Shown here piece after piece: positions 9,482 through 17,535 of a stretch of DNA of 54,509 nt. Both the position numbers and the translations under genes were made by a program. A model generated the notes under the pieces. That model was not told the origin of the DNA. It worked only from the letters and a program-made list of their open reading frames with translations, and did no database searches. This stretch comes from [Mycobacterium] fortunisiensis (GTDB lineage: Bacteria; Actinomycetota; Actinomycetes; Mycobacteriales; Mycobacteriaceae). How positions within the stretch are numbered: the first letter of the stretch is position 1; each line of letters starts with the position of its first letter. The DNA is taken from contig NZ_VOMB01000008.1 in the NCBI RefSeq assembly GCF_019050325.1, positions 1-54,509 on the forward strand, read 5' to 3'.

Positions 9482-9928
9482 ATGGCTAAGTTGTCTGTCT
9501 CCGTCGATGTTCCGTTGCCGCCGGAGAAGGCGTGGGAGTACGCCTCGGATCTGTCCCGTTACGACGAGTGGCTCAGCATCCACCGCGCCTGGCGGTCGAA
9601 GTTGCCCGAAATCCTGGAGAAGGGCACGGTGATCGACTCGATCGTCGAGGTCAAGGGCATGCTGAACCGGGTCAAGTGGACGCTGGTGAACTACAAGCCG
9701 CCGCAGTCCCTGACCCTGAACGGTGACGGCCGCGGCGGGGTGAAGGTCAAGCTGATCGGAAAGATCACGCCGGCCCCAGTGGACGGCGGGGAGGGCGCGA
9801 AGGTGTCGTTCGACGTGCACCTCGGCGGGCCCGCCCTGTTCGGGCCGATCGGCATGGTCGTCGCTGCCGCGCTCAAGGGCGATATCCAGCAGTCGCTGAA
9901 CAAGTTCAAGGCGCTCTACGCGTCCTAG
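9482..9928 (+). CDS. SRPBCC/polyketide-cyclase-fold protein (Rv0910-like)
   Basis: The 148-aa protein begins with MAKLSVSVDVPLPPEKAWEY, the typical first strand and helix of the SRPBCC (START/Bet v 1-like) fold, and ends with a long helix after LFGPIGMVVAAALKGDI. The fold binds hydrophobic ligands in a deep pocket. The M. tuberculosis counterpart Rv0910 is annotated as a toxin; lipid binding is an equally reasonable biochemical guess. This is the last core-like gene before the large accessory block: in M. tuberculosis the next gene is Rv0911, here found about 31.6 kb away at 41591. Confidence 0.88.
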   Translation: MAKLSVSVDVPLPPEKAWEYASDLSRYDEWLSIHRAWRSKLPEILEKGTVIDSIVEVKGMLNRVKWTLVNYKPPQSLTLNGDGRGGVKVKLIGKITPAPVDGGEGAKVSFDVHLGGPALFGPIGMVVAAALKGDIQQSLNKFKALYAS

Positions 9929-9938
9929 TCGCTTCGCG

Positions 9939-10508
9939 TCACCGGCGAAGTCGCCGGCTGACCAGCTTGCTGAACTCGACCGTCGAACGCCGTACGGATT
10001 CGAGCTCCAGAGACACCAGCAGCGTGTCGACCATCGCGAAGGGCAACGTGGTCACCACGGCACCGCGGCCGTATTCGAGGTGCCACGATCCGGGGTGGAT
10101 GGTCAGGCCGCGGGCATGCCCGCGTTCCAGGCAGGTGCGCTGGCCGGGGAGCAGCGCCGGCAACGGCACGGTGTCGTCGGATTCGAGGTCGTAGGAGTCG
10201 ATCTGGCCCGCAAGCAGGAACTTGTGGATGTCGACGTGCTTGTACCGACCTGAAAAGCCCTGTGTCCCAGTGGGAGATCCGAAGAGCACGACGTATTCGC
10301 GGGGGCTGAAGTACAGGAACCTGACCTTTCCGAGGATTCCACCGGCCTTGCTGCCCACCCACCGGCCCGGCCCGGTGTCGATCAGGTCGGGATACACGGC
10401 GGCGAGCCTCTCGACCGTCTGCGCGATGAGTTCGCCACCTTCGAGTGGCAGGCCGACGACCTGTTCGGCCACCGAGTGCAGCATGTCCGGGTCGATCTTG
10501 TACGTCAT
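9939..10508 (-). CDS. ERG2 / sigma-1 receptor-like protein (sterol C8-C7 isomerase family)
   Basis: This 189-aa protein matches the eukaryotic ERG2/sigma-1 receptor family: REYVVLFGSPTGTQGFSGRY (70-89) aligns with the family core (EYVLLFGTAxGxxGHSGR), WHLEYGRG (142-149) holds the Glu145 equivalent to human sigma-1 Glu172, and LPFAMVDTLLVSLELES follows as in ERG2. Unlike ERG2 and sigma-1 it has no N-terminal TM segment; it starts MTYKIDPDMLHSVAEQ, so it may be soluble or peripheral. The family shifts sterol ring double bonds (ERG2) or binds sterol-like amines (sigma-1). The ATG overlaps the upstream P450 stop (ATGA). The codon before the family core supports this start over one 19 codons earlier. 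Function here is inferred. Confidence 0.88.
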   Translation of the reverse strand: MTYKIDPDMLHSVAEQVVGLPLEGGELIAQTVERLAAVYPDLIDTGPGRWVGSKAGGILGKVRFLYFSPREYVVLFGSPTGTQGFSGRYKHVDIHKFLLAGQIDSYDLESDDTVPLPALLPGQRTCLERGHARGLTIHPGSWHLEYGRGAVVTTLPFAMVDTLLVSLELESVRRSTVEFSKLVSRRLRR

Positions 10509-11722
10509 CGCTCGAACTCCAGGGGCAGGCTGGTCGGGCCACTCAGACCGAGCAACGGCTTCCACGGGACCGGCCCGGCCACCCGAGGGTTCGGAAGCCG
10601 TCGGGACAGGATCTTGAGAGCCTCGGACAGTTCGAGTCGCGCCAGGTTCGCACCAAGGCAGTAATGCACGCCGCCACCGAAGGTCAGGATCGGCGGCGGG
10701 TCCTCACGGGTGACGTCGAAGCGCGTCGGGTCGTCGTAGACGGACTGATCTCGGTTGGCCGCGTAGGTGTTCACGATGATGAATGTCCCTGCCGGGAAAC
10801 TGTACTCACCGATCTCGACGTCAGCGGTGGCACTGCGCACGGTGCTGCACATCGACGGCGAGTGCCGCATGGTTTCCTCGACCGTGCGCATGGCCAGCTC
10901 GGGCTGCTCCCGAAGCAGCGCCCATTGGTCGGGGTGGTCGCAGAGCACCTGCATCGAGGCAGCGAGTTGGCTGCGGGTGGTGTCGGTTCCGGCGATCAGG
11001 ATGGAGAACGCCAGCATTCGCAGTTCGGCGGCGTCCAGTCGGTCGCCGCCGTCTTCGATGCGGATCAGGTCGGACAGCAGATCATCGGTCAGGTGCCGGC
11101 GCCGGGCGGCGATCATGGCGTCGATGTAATCGTCGAACTCGTCCCACGCCTTCAGTACGACCGGTTCCTCCTGCACGAGGTCGCAGTCGAAGCTGACGAT
11201 CTTGAAGATGTCCTCGGCCCAGCAGGAGAACTGCTGCCAGTCCTCGCGCGGTGCGCCGAATAGGGCGCAGATGATCGGAATCGGATACGGCCGCGCGACG
11301 TCCGCCACGAACTCGCACCGGCCGGCGTCGTGAATACCGTCGAGCAGTTCGTTGACGACGTTGTGGATCGCGTCGTGCATGCGCGCGGTGGCACGCGGGG
11401 TGAAGGCCCGAGCGACCAGGCTGCGCAACCGGCGGTGTTCCTCGCCTTCCATGTTCAGGATGCTGCGGGTCACCCTGTCCCACAACGGACCCGACGTGAT
11501 GCCGTGGGCGGACAGGTGAATGCCCTGGGGGATGCCGAACCGAGGATCGCGCAGTACGGCGCGGGCCATCTCGTAGGACAGCACTTCGGGCCCGATCGGG
11601 CCGAGCGCGATCGGCGCGACTTCCTGAGCCGCCCGGAACTGCGGATAGATCTGCTGGGGGGTGTCGGTGACGGAGTAGTCGAGGGTCGGCAGACCCGCGT
11701 CGAAGACACTGGGCTTACACAT
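10505..11722 (-). CDS. Cytochrome P450
   Basis: The 405-aa soluble bacterial P450 has the I-helix motif AGTDTTRSQ, the K-helix EETMR (ExxR), and the heme loop FGGGVHYCLGANLARLEL with Cys355 as thiolate ligand. Length and lack of a membrane anchor fit class I P450s that take electrons from ferredoxin, but no ferredoxin or reductase gene is in the window. The start overlaps the VOC gene by 8 bases and the stop overlaps the ERG2-like gene (ATGA), so translation of the three genes is probably coupled. The substrate is likely hydrophobic and shared with the neighbouring enzymes; this is inference. I cannot assign a CYP family number. Confidence 0.95.
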   Translation of the reverse strand: MCKPSVFDAGLPTLDYSVTDTPQQIYPQFRAAQEVAPIALGPIGPEVLSYEMARAVLRDPRFGIPQGIHLSAHGITSGPLWDRVTRSILNMEGEEHRRLRSLVARAFTPRATARMHDAIHNVVNELLDGIHDAGRCEFVADVARPYPIPIICALFGAPREDWQQFSCWAEDIFKIVSFDCDLVQEEPVVLKAWDEFDDYIDAMIAARRRHLTDDLLSDLIRIEDGGDRLDAAELRMLAFSILIAGTDTTRSQLAASMQVLCDHPDQWALLREQPELAMRTVEETMRHSPSMCSTVRSATADVEIGEYSFPAGTFIIVNTYAANRDQSVYDDPTRFDVTREDPPPILTFGGGVHYCLGANLARLELSEALKILSRRLPNPRVAGPVPWKPLLGLSGPTSLPLEFER

Positions 11723-12128
11723 TGGTGGACAGGTATGTCAGGGGCAAGCCCAATACGGATAGGTCGATCTCGTCGAGATAGGAGCCTTCACCCGAGAACC
11801 CCTGACGGAAGCGCGTTTCCGACCCGTACCGTTGTGACACGACCTCGGCCGCCGCAGCGTCCGGCACGCGGATCACGACGGTGTAGACCCCGTCGCCGTG
11901 GCGGTCGAGGAAGTCGTTGACCGAGGCCGCCACCGACGCGGTCGAGCCGGGCAGCGGACTGATCAGCTCGATACCGCGGTCCCAGTCCAGATGCACCGCG
12001 ACGCCGAGGTCGGTGAGTTCGGCGGCGTTGAAGGTGAATCCGAGATCAGTGAACAGCGCCACCATGCCGGCCGACCGCTCCGCGGCGACCGCGAACACGA
12101 CGTGGTGCAGTGCCGGCTGGGCGGTCAT
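11715..12128 (-). CDS. VOC/glyoxalase-fold protein
   Basis: The 137-aa protein begins ALHHVVFAVA and continues with LFTDLGFTF, VAVHLDWDRGIELISPL and a second half ending in YLSTNV, the layout of a single vicinal-oxygen-chelate module pair. Such proteins include isomerases, dioxygenases and ligand-binding proteins. The usual His/Glu metal ligands are only partly visible. The ATG at 12128 forms an ATGA overlap with the upstream DapB-like gene and is preferred over a start 18 codons earlier. It lies between a DapB-like dehydrogenase and a P450 in one operon. Confidence 0.78.
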   Translation of the reverse strand: MTAQPALHHVVFAVAAERSAGMVALFTDLGFTFNAAELTDLGVAVHLDWDRGIELISPLPGSTASVAASVNDFLDRHGDGVYTVVIRVPDAAAAEVVSQRYGSETRFRQGFSGEGSYLDEIDLSVLGLPLTYLSTNV

Positions 12129-13183
12129 CGGCGGACCAGTCCCCGCGGCCGGATGAGCCCGAGATCGAGGTGGTTGTGCCACCCGGGCGGGGCATCGCAG
12201 ACATCGGGGATCGCGTTGATGGCTCCCATCGCCGTCCAGTCATAGCCGGGATGGGCCATGGTGCCGTCGGCCTGCCGGACACCTTTGAGGGTCAGCTCGG
12301 TGGGCGGATCGCCCTCGATCACGATCTCGTACCGGGTTTCGCCCCAATCCCATGCCGGTTCGAGTTTGTCGGGGCCGGCGGTCACATAGATCGCGTGGAA
12401 GACGATCAGTGGCTGCCCGCCCACCCACGCGGTCCATTCGTGGCGCTGCGCGGCGACGGTGCCCTTCGGGATCGCGCCCTCGTCGTGGGGGATGTCCTCG
12501 GTGGCGGTCGCGACCTCGACGTCGGCGGCGGTCACCTCGTCGATGGTCACGCCGAGGCCGTCGGCGATCATGTGCATCGACTGGGCGAAGAACGGCAGGC
12601 CGAGGCCCAGAATCGTTGGCTCGGTGAGGAATTTGTCCTTGTCTTTGCCGAACCCCATCCAGTCGATGTGGTCCATCGGGGCGTCTTTCAGGACGTCGAC
12701 GACCTCATACACGTGGATCGTGTCGATCCTGCTCATCACCCGGGCCAGGGTGAGCGGCAGGATGTCCCCGGCGTAACCGGGATGGATACCACCGCCGTGG
12801 AACGAGGTCCCGCCGTCGGCGCAGGCGGCTCGGATCTGTTCGGCGGGCTCGCGGAAATCCGGTGAGGGATGGAAGAATCCGCTGGTGGTGACCACGTTCT
12901 TGCCGGACCGCAGCAGCCGGCATACGGTGTCGACGTCCATGATGACCGGCGTGTAGAACACGCAGTCGGCGTCGAGCGCGATGATGGCGTCGACATCGTC
13001 GGTGGCGGTCACCCCGATCGGTGCGATACCCGCGATCACACCGGCGTCCTTGCCCACCTTGTCTTGGCTGTGCACCAGGACACCGACGAGGTCGAACACC
13101 GGACTCTCGGAGAAGTGCCGCACGCCGGCCCGGCCGACGTCGCCGGTCATCCACTGGATGATCCGGTAGGTCTTGTCAGACAT
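12125..13183 (-). CDS. DapB-like NAD(P)-dependent oxidoreductase
   Basis: The 352-aa protein has an N-terminal Rossmann region (YRIIQWMTGDVGRAGVRHF) with LVGVLVHSQDKVGKDAG and DCVFYTP, as in proteins annotated dihydrodipicolinate reductase-like or 2,4-diaminopentanoate dehydrogenase-like. These are much longer than DapB (about 270 aa) and are unlikely to make lysine. ATG at 13183 is chosen because GAGG lies 8 bases upstream; a GTG three codons earlier would sit on that site. The gene overlaps the upstream paralogue by 8 bases. Three members of this family occur in the window, each next to P450 or SDR genes, suggesting a role in oxidising or reducing a shared intermediate. Confidence 0.85.
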   Translation of the reverse strand: MSDKTYRIIQWMTGDVGRAGVRHFSESPVFDLVGVLVHSQDKVGKDAGVIAGIAPIGVTATDDVDAIIALDADCVFYTPVIMDVDTVCRLLRSGKNVVTTSGFFHPSPDFREPAEQIRAACADGGTSFHGGGIHPGYAGDILPLTLARVMSRIDTIHVYEVVDVLKDAPMDHIDWMGFGKDKDKFLTEPTILGLGLPFFAQSMHMIADGLGVTIDEVTAADVEVATATEDIPHDEGAIPKGTVAAQRHEWTAWVGGQPLIVFHAIYVTAGPDKLEPAWDWGETRYEIVIEGDPPTELTLKGVRQADGTMAHPGYDWTAMGAINAIPDVCDAPPGWHNHLDLGLIRPRGLVRR

Positions 13184-14225
13184 TGAGCACACCTCGGGGC
13201 AGTAGTAGGGGCAGGTCGTTGTAGGTGGCGATGCCCGGGGGCGCGGCCACCACCGTGGGGATCGCGGTGATTGCGGGCATCGCGGTGATGGTCAGCCCGA
13301 GCATGATGAAGTCGTCGATGGTTTCGGCTACGAAGTCTGCGGGAGGTTCAAATCTCAAGGTGCTCTTGATGGTCGGCCGGCCCTCCACGGTGACGGTGTA
13401 GCCGAACGCGGTCGACCAGGCCGGTTCCAGCGACTGGCCTTTCGTCCAGACACCGCGGATCTCGATCACGTCGCGCCCGCTTGCCGCGCCCACCCACCGG
13501 ACGTCGATACCGGCGACGCAGCCGGCGGCGATGGTCCAGTCACCCGGTAGATCCAGGTCTTCGGTGGTCTGGGCATAGGCGGCGTCGCACCGGATACCGT
13601 CGAGTTCGACGCCGAGAGCCCCCGCGACGAGCTGGACCGCTTCGCGGAAGATGCCTGATCCCTTCTCGGTGACCGCCTGCAGATCGGGGTGGTCGATGGG
13701 ATAGCCGAAGCCCATCGGGATCTCGGTGGCCGGCGAGTTGTAGATCGTGGTGTCGAACGACTCCAGGATGGAGATCCGGTCGACGCGATCGGAGATGCCT
13801 GCGGTGACGACCGCGAACAACTCGATGAAGCCCGGGTTGATGCCGCTGCCGAATATCGTTGAGCCGCCCTGTTTGCAGGCGTCGATGACACGATCGCGGC
13901 CGTCGCCCAGGTTATCTCCGTTGATGAATTCGGAGGTGGTGACGACGTTGATACCGGCGCCGAGGATGCGGACCAGCACGTCGACGTCGGCGAACATCGG
14001 GTTGTAGACGACGCAGTCCGCCTGCAGGGCCAGGAGCGCGTCGATGTCGTCGGTGGCGGCCACGCCCAGCGGTTCGATGCCGCAGAGCTCGCCGACGTCC
14101 TTGCCCACCTTGTCGGGGGCCCAGGCGTAGCAGCCGACGAGCTCGAGATCGGTGTTCGCGACGATGGCGTGGACCGACTTTCGACCGACGTTGCCCGTCG
14201 TCCACTGCACGACCCGGTAGGTCAT
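13176..14225 (-). CDS. DapB-like NAD(P)-dependent oxidoreductase (second copy)
   Basis: This 349-aa paralogue starts MTYRVVQWTTGNVGRKSVHA and shares the layout of its neighbours: LVGCYAWAPDKVGKDVG, DCVVYNP, GINVVTTSEF and a substrate-domain segment with NPGF. GNVG in the Rossmann loop fits NAD(P) binding. The ATG overlaps the stop of the upstream P450 (ATGA) and the end overlaps the next DapB-like gene. A tandem pair of diverged copies could form a heteromer or act in successive steps. The reaction is unknown; distant characterised relatives act on amines. Confidence 0.85.
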   Translation of the reverse strand: MTYRVVQWTTGNVGRKSVHAIVANTDLELVGCYAWAPDKVGKDVGELCGIEPLGVAATDDIDALLALQADCVVYNPMFADVDVLVRILGAGINVVTTSEFINGDNLGDGRDRVIDACKQGGSTIFGSGINPGFIELFAVVTAGISDRVDRISILESFDTTIYNSPATEIPMGFGYPIDHPDLQAVTEKGSGIFREAVQLVAGALGVELDGIRCDAAYAQTTEDLDLPGDWTIAAGCVAGIDVRWVGAASGRDVIEIRGVWTKGQSLEPAWSTAFGYTVTVEGRPTIKSTLRFEPPADFVAETIDDFIMLGLTITAMPAITAIPTVVAAPPGIATYNDLPLLLPRGVLNV

Positions 14226-15442
14226 GTCTCGGACCGGCTGCCGGGTGTGAAAGTGACCGGGACCGAGCGGAATCCGCGGGTGACGGAGTTGCCGTGAAAC
14301 TTCGCCTGTTCTCCCGCCGCGAGGGTGAAGTCGGGCATTCGGGACAGCACCCGCTCCAGGCCCACCTGGAATTCCAGTCGAGCCAGGTTGGAGCCGAGAC
14401 AGCGGTGCACACCGGCGCCGAAACCGAGGTGCCGATTCTCGCTGCGGTCGAGGATGCATCGGCCCGCGTCGGGGAACTCCTGTTCGTCGCGGTTGGCGGC
14501 GGCGTAGTTGACGATGACCGACTCGCCCGGCGAGAAGGTGCAGCCGTTCAGTTCCACCTCTTTGGCCACGGTGCGGGGGATGCCGTGGATCGACCCGGCG
14601 AACCGGATGAACTCCTCCACCGCACGGGTGAGGAGTTCGGGATCGCCGATCAGGCGGTCGCGCTCGGCCGGGTTGGTGGCGAGGTAGTGATAGGCGAAAG
14701 ACATTGCACTGGCGGTGGTCTCGAGGCCGGCCTGGACCAGGAGCATGGTGTTGGACACGACATCGCCGAATGACAGTTTCTCTCCGTCGATCTCGGCGGA
14801 CAGCAGGACATCGATCATGTCGTCGCGGGGCGGCTGGTCCATCCGAACGGTCACAGCGTCGTGCAGGTGCTGATACAGCCCGCCCCAGGCGCTCATCCGG
14901 TCCTGCTCGGTGGCGCCGTTGAGCGCGGTGTCGGTCAGCTCGACGCACAGCGGTACGTCTTCGATCGGCATGCCGAGCAGATACTTGAAGAACACGATTC
15001 CAGGTTGACGCCAGGCGATCTGGGCCAGGTCACCGGAGCCGTTCTCGATGAGATCGTCGATGAGCCGGTCGGTCTCGGCGCCGATCTCGGGTCGCAGCGC
15101 CTTCATCCGCGCCGGGGAGAAGTACGGGTTCAGGACCTTGCGGAACTTCTGCTGCCGCGGCGGGTCGAGGGTGATCACCAGATCCCCGGCGAGTTGCTCG
15201 GCGCCCTCGGGCGTCGGGTTGCTGGAGAAGTGCTCCCAGTCCTGCAGGATCTTGACGCACTCCGCGTAGCGCACCGCCACCCACGCGCCCGTCGGCGTCG
15301 CGCTGAGAAATGGCTTGTCGGTGCGCGCGAATGGTGATCGCTGTCGCATCACCGAGTAGACGTCGTACAGGAAGTCGTTGTCGTTGAAGTCCTGGTGGCG
15401 CAGATCCCAGTTCTCGGCGTGGCGTTCGAGTGACTCCGGCAC
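14222..15442 (-). CDS. Cytochrome P450
   Basis: The 406-aa P450 has the I-helix motif VQAGLETTASAMS (Glu replaces the more common Asp before the Thr pair), the K-helix EEFIR and the heme loop GFGAGVHRCLGSNLARLEF with Cys348. It differs clearly from the other P450 in the operon, so it is not a recent duplicate. The GTG at 15442 is chosen because TAGGAG precedes it by about 5 bases and it begins 8 bases after the upstream stop. It ends in an ATGA overlap with the DapB-like gene. No electron-transfer partner is encoded nearby. Confidence 0.93.
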   Translation of the reverse strand: MPESLERHAENWDLRHQDFNDNDFLYDVYSVMRQRSPFARTDKPFLSATPTGAWVAVRYAECVKILQDWEHFSSNPTPEGAEQLAGDLVITLDPPRQQKFRKVLNPYFSPARMKALRPEIGAETDRLIDDLIENGSGDLAQIAWRQPGIVFFKYLLGMPIEDVPLCVELTDTALNGATEQDRMSAWGGLYQHLHDAVTVRMDQPPRDDMIDVLLSAEIDGEKLSFGDVVSNTMLLVQAGLETTASAMSFAYHYLATNPAERDRLIGDPELLTRAVEEFIRFAGSIHGIPRTVAKEVELNGCTFSPGESVIVNYAAANRDEQEFPDAGRCILDRSENRHLGFGAGVHRCLGSNLARLEFQVGLERVLSRMPDFTLAAGEQAKFHGNSVTRGFRSVPVTFTPGSRSET

Positions 15443-15450
15443 GGGGGCTC

Positions 15451-15873
15451 CTACGGGCTCGACTGTTGCTCGGCGGCTTGACGTGCCTCGCGTTCTTCGT
15501 GGATGCGCACCAGTTCCCGGAACCCGATCCGGTGGTACTTGGGTACCGGCTGGATGCCCCAGTCGTCCTGTGCGGTGTCCTTGCCTTCGGCCCCCTCGGA
15601 CGGCCCGAATGCCGGGTACGGGACCTTGCATTCGAGGGTGTCGTCAGAATAACGAACCTTGAGCAGTTCACTGCAGATCTCGGTCAGGCTGAGGGTCGGG
15701 TAGCCGTAGTAGACCGCCATGAACGGCAGGGTGAACGCGCCCTCTATGACAAGGGCGACCAGGCACACCAGCACCGCACGCTTGATCCACTTGTGCATGC
15801 GTGCGTAGTAGGGCGTGGTACCGGGAGGAAGGTCCTCGGCGTTCTCTTCGGTTGTTTCCGTGGGCGTGGTCAT
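15451..15873 (-). CDS. Single-TM membrane protein of unknown function
   Basis: This 140-aa protein has a short polar N-terminus rich in T and E, one strong TM helix at about 30-55 ([20 protein letters not shown]), and a C-terminal tail with a CSELL...[15 protein letters not shown] segment carrying two Cys, followed by a charged end. I do not recognise the family. AAGGAG lies six bases before the ATG. It follows the polytopic membrane gene and two genes for MoxR/VWA-type chaperones, so it may be an accessory subunit of the same membrane complex. The Cys pair could lie outside the membrane, which depends on topology I cannot determine. Confidence 0.8.
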   Translation of the reverse strand: MTTPTETTEENAEDLPPGTTPYYARMHKWIKRAVLVCLVALVIEGAFTLPFMAVYYGYPTLSLTEICSELLKVRYSDDTLECKVPYPAFGPSEGAEGKDTAQDDWGIQPVPKYHRIGFRELVRIHEEREARQAAEQQSSP

Positions 15874-15892
15874 GGATGCTCCTTGAATGTGT

Positions 15893-16594
15893 TCAGTCAG
15901 AGAAGATTTCGCGGTTCACCGTGTGCAGGTACGGGATCGCGAGGAACGGGGTGATGTAGAAGATGTCGTAGAGCCACCACCCGATGACCGGGAACACGAC
16001 GCCGGCGTAACGGACATCGGCATACATCGTCATGTTGAACACGTACAGGCACCAGATGAGCACACCCATCCAGCAGGTGATGATCATCCACTGGTGGCCC
16101 CAGCGCTTCATCTGCAGAAAGCCGATCGCGGCGGCACATCGCATCGCGAAGACGGTGAGGATCATGCCGAACACCATGGACTTCTCGCCCGGCCCGGCGG
16201 CGCCGCCCATCCACAGTTCGTTGTAGTGCCAGAAGTATCCGGCGTCGAACATGCCGCCCCAGCCGATCATCAACACCCGGTTGATCAGGGTGTGGTTGGC
16301 GACCAGGTCCAGTGCCCACCCGAGGCTGTTGAGCATGCCGTCGATCAGCACGAGATAGCCGATGAGCGTGACGATCATCGGCCGGACGGAATACCCGGCG
16401 CGGAGCGCCTGGCGCTGTAGCCAGACGCCGCGCATGAAGATGGGAAAGCCGATGAGCCCAGGTGCCCACATACCCATCAGGGCCGCACCGACGATCATCC
16501 ATTTGTCGGCCTGCCGCTGCGCCAGCCGGGACTGTTCGTGGTGTTCTTCGAGATTGAGGGAGCCCTCGGCCGGGACGGATGCGGTGACCTTCAC
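15893..16594 (-). CDS. Polytopic membrane protein, conserved His/Asp-rich (copy 1)
   Basis: This 233-aa protein has five or six TM segments (about 33-58, 73-99, 104-122, 139-163, 168-191 and 196-223). Charged or metal-capable residues lie in or near them: D85, D96, H101, the cluster [14 protein letters not shown] (D117, H123, N125, E126), H167 in RWGHQW, D210 and H224. All are kept in the paralogue at 19870. I do not recognise the family; it is not obviously PmoC, HCO subunit III or AlkB. GTG overlaps the 43-aa microprotein stop (GTGA). Being next to NorQ/NorD-like genes, which in other systems insert metal into membrane or soluble enzymes, makes a metal-binding role plausible but unproven. 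Confidence 0.85.
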   Translation of the reverse strand: MKVTASVPAEGSLNLEEHHEQSRLAQRQADKWMIVGAALMGMWAPGLIGFPIFMRGVWLQRQALRAGYSVRPMIVTLIGYLVLIDGMLNSLGWALDLVANHTLINRVLMIGWGGMFDAGYFWHYNELWMGGAAGPGEKSMVFGMILTVFAMRCAAAIGFLQMKRWGHQWMIITCWMGVLIWCLYVFNMTMYADVRYAGVVFPVIGWWLYDIFYITPFLAIPYLHTVNREIFSD

Positions 16595-16722
16595 AGGTCC
16601 CACCAGCCCCGGGTGAACGACATGTACAGCTGAATTCCGAACATCGCCAACAGGTATCCGTAGATGACCACCTGTAGGACGATGAGGGCCTTCTTGCGGT
16701 TGCGTTCCTTCTGATCAACCAT
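16591..16722 (-). CDS. 43-aa single-TM microprotein
   Basis: The reading frame has a strong ribosome binding site (GGAAGGAG) 10 bases before ATG. The peptide begins MVDQKERNRKKALIVLQVV and continues as one TM helix ending in a Trp-Trp-containing tail (RGWWDL). The basic N-terminus suggests an N-in topology. Its stop overlaps the GTG of the polytopic gene, so translation is coupled and the two proteins are probably made in fixed ratio. Short one-helix subunits of this kind are common in oxidase-type membrane complexes. No family is recognised. Confidence 0.75.
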   Translation of the reverse strand: MVDQKERNRKKALIVLQVVIYGYLLAMFGIQLYMSFTRGWWDL

Positions 16723-16737
16723 GGTGGCTGCTCCTTC

Positions 16738-17535
16738 CTAGGCGCTTGAGGTGTCGGCGTCGGCAAGACTGGCTGCGGCCACTTCCCGTAGTCCTTCGGT
16801 GATGGCGCCGTCGCTGGACAGCGGGGCGAGGACGCATGCTTCGGCGGCTTCGAGTTCTGTTGCCCCGGCGGCGATCAGGTGCGCTGCTGTGACGAGTACC
16901 CGAGTGGAGGGTGGTTCGAAGTGGAATGCCTCGTCCGCGGTACGGATCGCGGTGGCGCACTGCACCAGCCGCTGTGCGGTGGGCTGCCCGACTCCGGCCT
17001 CGGTGACGATCACCTCTGCCTCGCGCTCGGGCGGCAGGTACCGCATCGGGAGTGTGACGAAGCGTTGCCGGAAGGAGGGTTTGAGCTCCTTGAGGGAGCT
17101 GCGGTAGGCGGGGTTGTAGGAGCACACCAGCATGAAAGTCTCTGGTGCCTGGACCACTTCTCCCGCGCGGTCCAGGTACAGTGTGCGCCGGTGGTCGGTG
17201 AGTGAGTGCAGGACGGCCAACGAATCGTGCCGCGCCTCGACGACTTCGTCGAGGTAGCAGATCGCCCCGGCCTTGACCGCCCGCGTGAGCGGCCCGTCGG
17301 TCCACACCACGTCACCGCCGGTGACCATGAACCGGCCGACCAGGTCGGAGCTGGTCAGGTCGTCGTGGCAGCTGATGGTGATGACCGGGCGGCTGAGCAG
17401 CAGTCCCATGTGCTCGACGAGGCGGGTCTTGCCGCATCCGGTCGGGCCGGTGAGCATCACCGGCAGGCGCTGGAGAAAGGCCTGCTCGAACAGTTGAACC
17501 TCGTTGGCATTGGCGTAGTAGATGTCTGTTGTCAT
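16738..17535 (-). CDS. MoxR-type AAA+ ATPase, NorQ/CbbQ-like
   Basis: The 265-aa protein shows Walker A GPTGCGKT (30-37), Walker B ICYLDEV (92-98), the polar sensor segment CSYNP and the Arg-finger region SFRQRF. The start NEVQLFEQAF and SCHDDLTSSDLVGRF are typical of the NorQ/CbbQ/GvpN branch of MoxR ATPases. In known systems NorQ works with NorD to insert non-heme iron into nitric oxide reductase, and CbbQ with CbbO reactivates Rubisco. The ATG overlaps the stop of the NorD-like gene (ATGA), so the pair is clearly joined. No norB, norC or Rubisco gene is nearby; the adjacent membrane proteins are the likely clients. Confidence 0.92.
   Translation of the reverse strand: MTTDIYYANANEVQLFEQAFLQRLPVMLTGPTGCGKTRLVEHMGLLLSRPVITISCHDDLTSSDLVGRFMVTGGDVVWTDGPLTRAVKAGAICYLDEVVEARHDSLAVLHSLTDHRRTLYLDRAGEVVQAPETFMLVCSYNPAYRSSLKELKPSFRQRFVTLPMRYLPPEREAEVIVTEAGVGQPTAQRLVQCATAIRTADEAFHFEPPSTRVLVTAAHLIAAGATELEAAEACVLAPLSSDGAITEGLREVAAASLADADTSSA

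Noticed and set aside
15893..16594. PmoC/AmoC or heme-copper oxidase subunit identity for the polytopic protein
   Set aside because: Size and TM count are similar and it is next to NorQ/NorD-like genes, but the PmoC ligand pattern (Asp-x3-His-x12-His) is not seen and no companion PmoA/PmoB or NorB gene exists.
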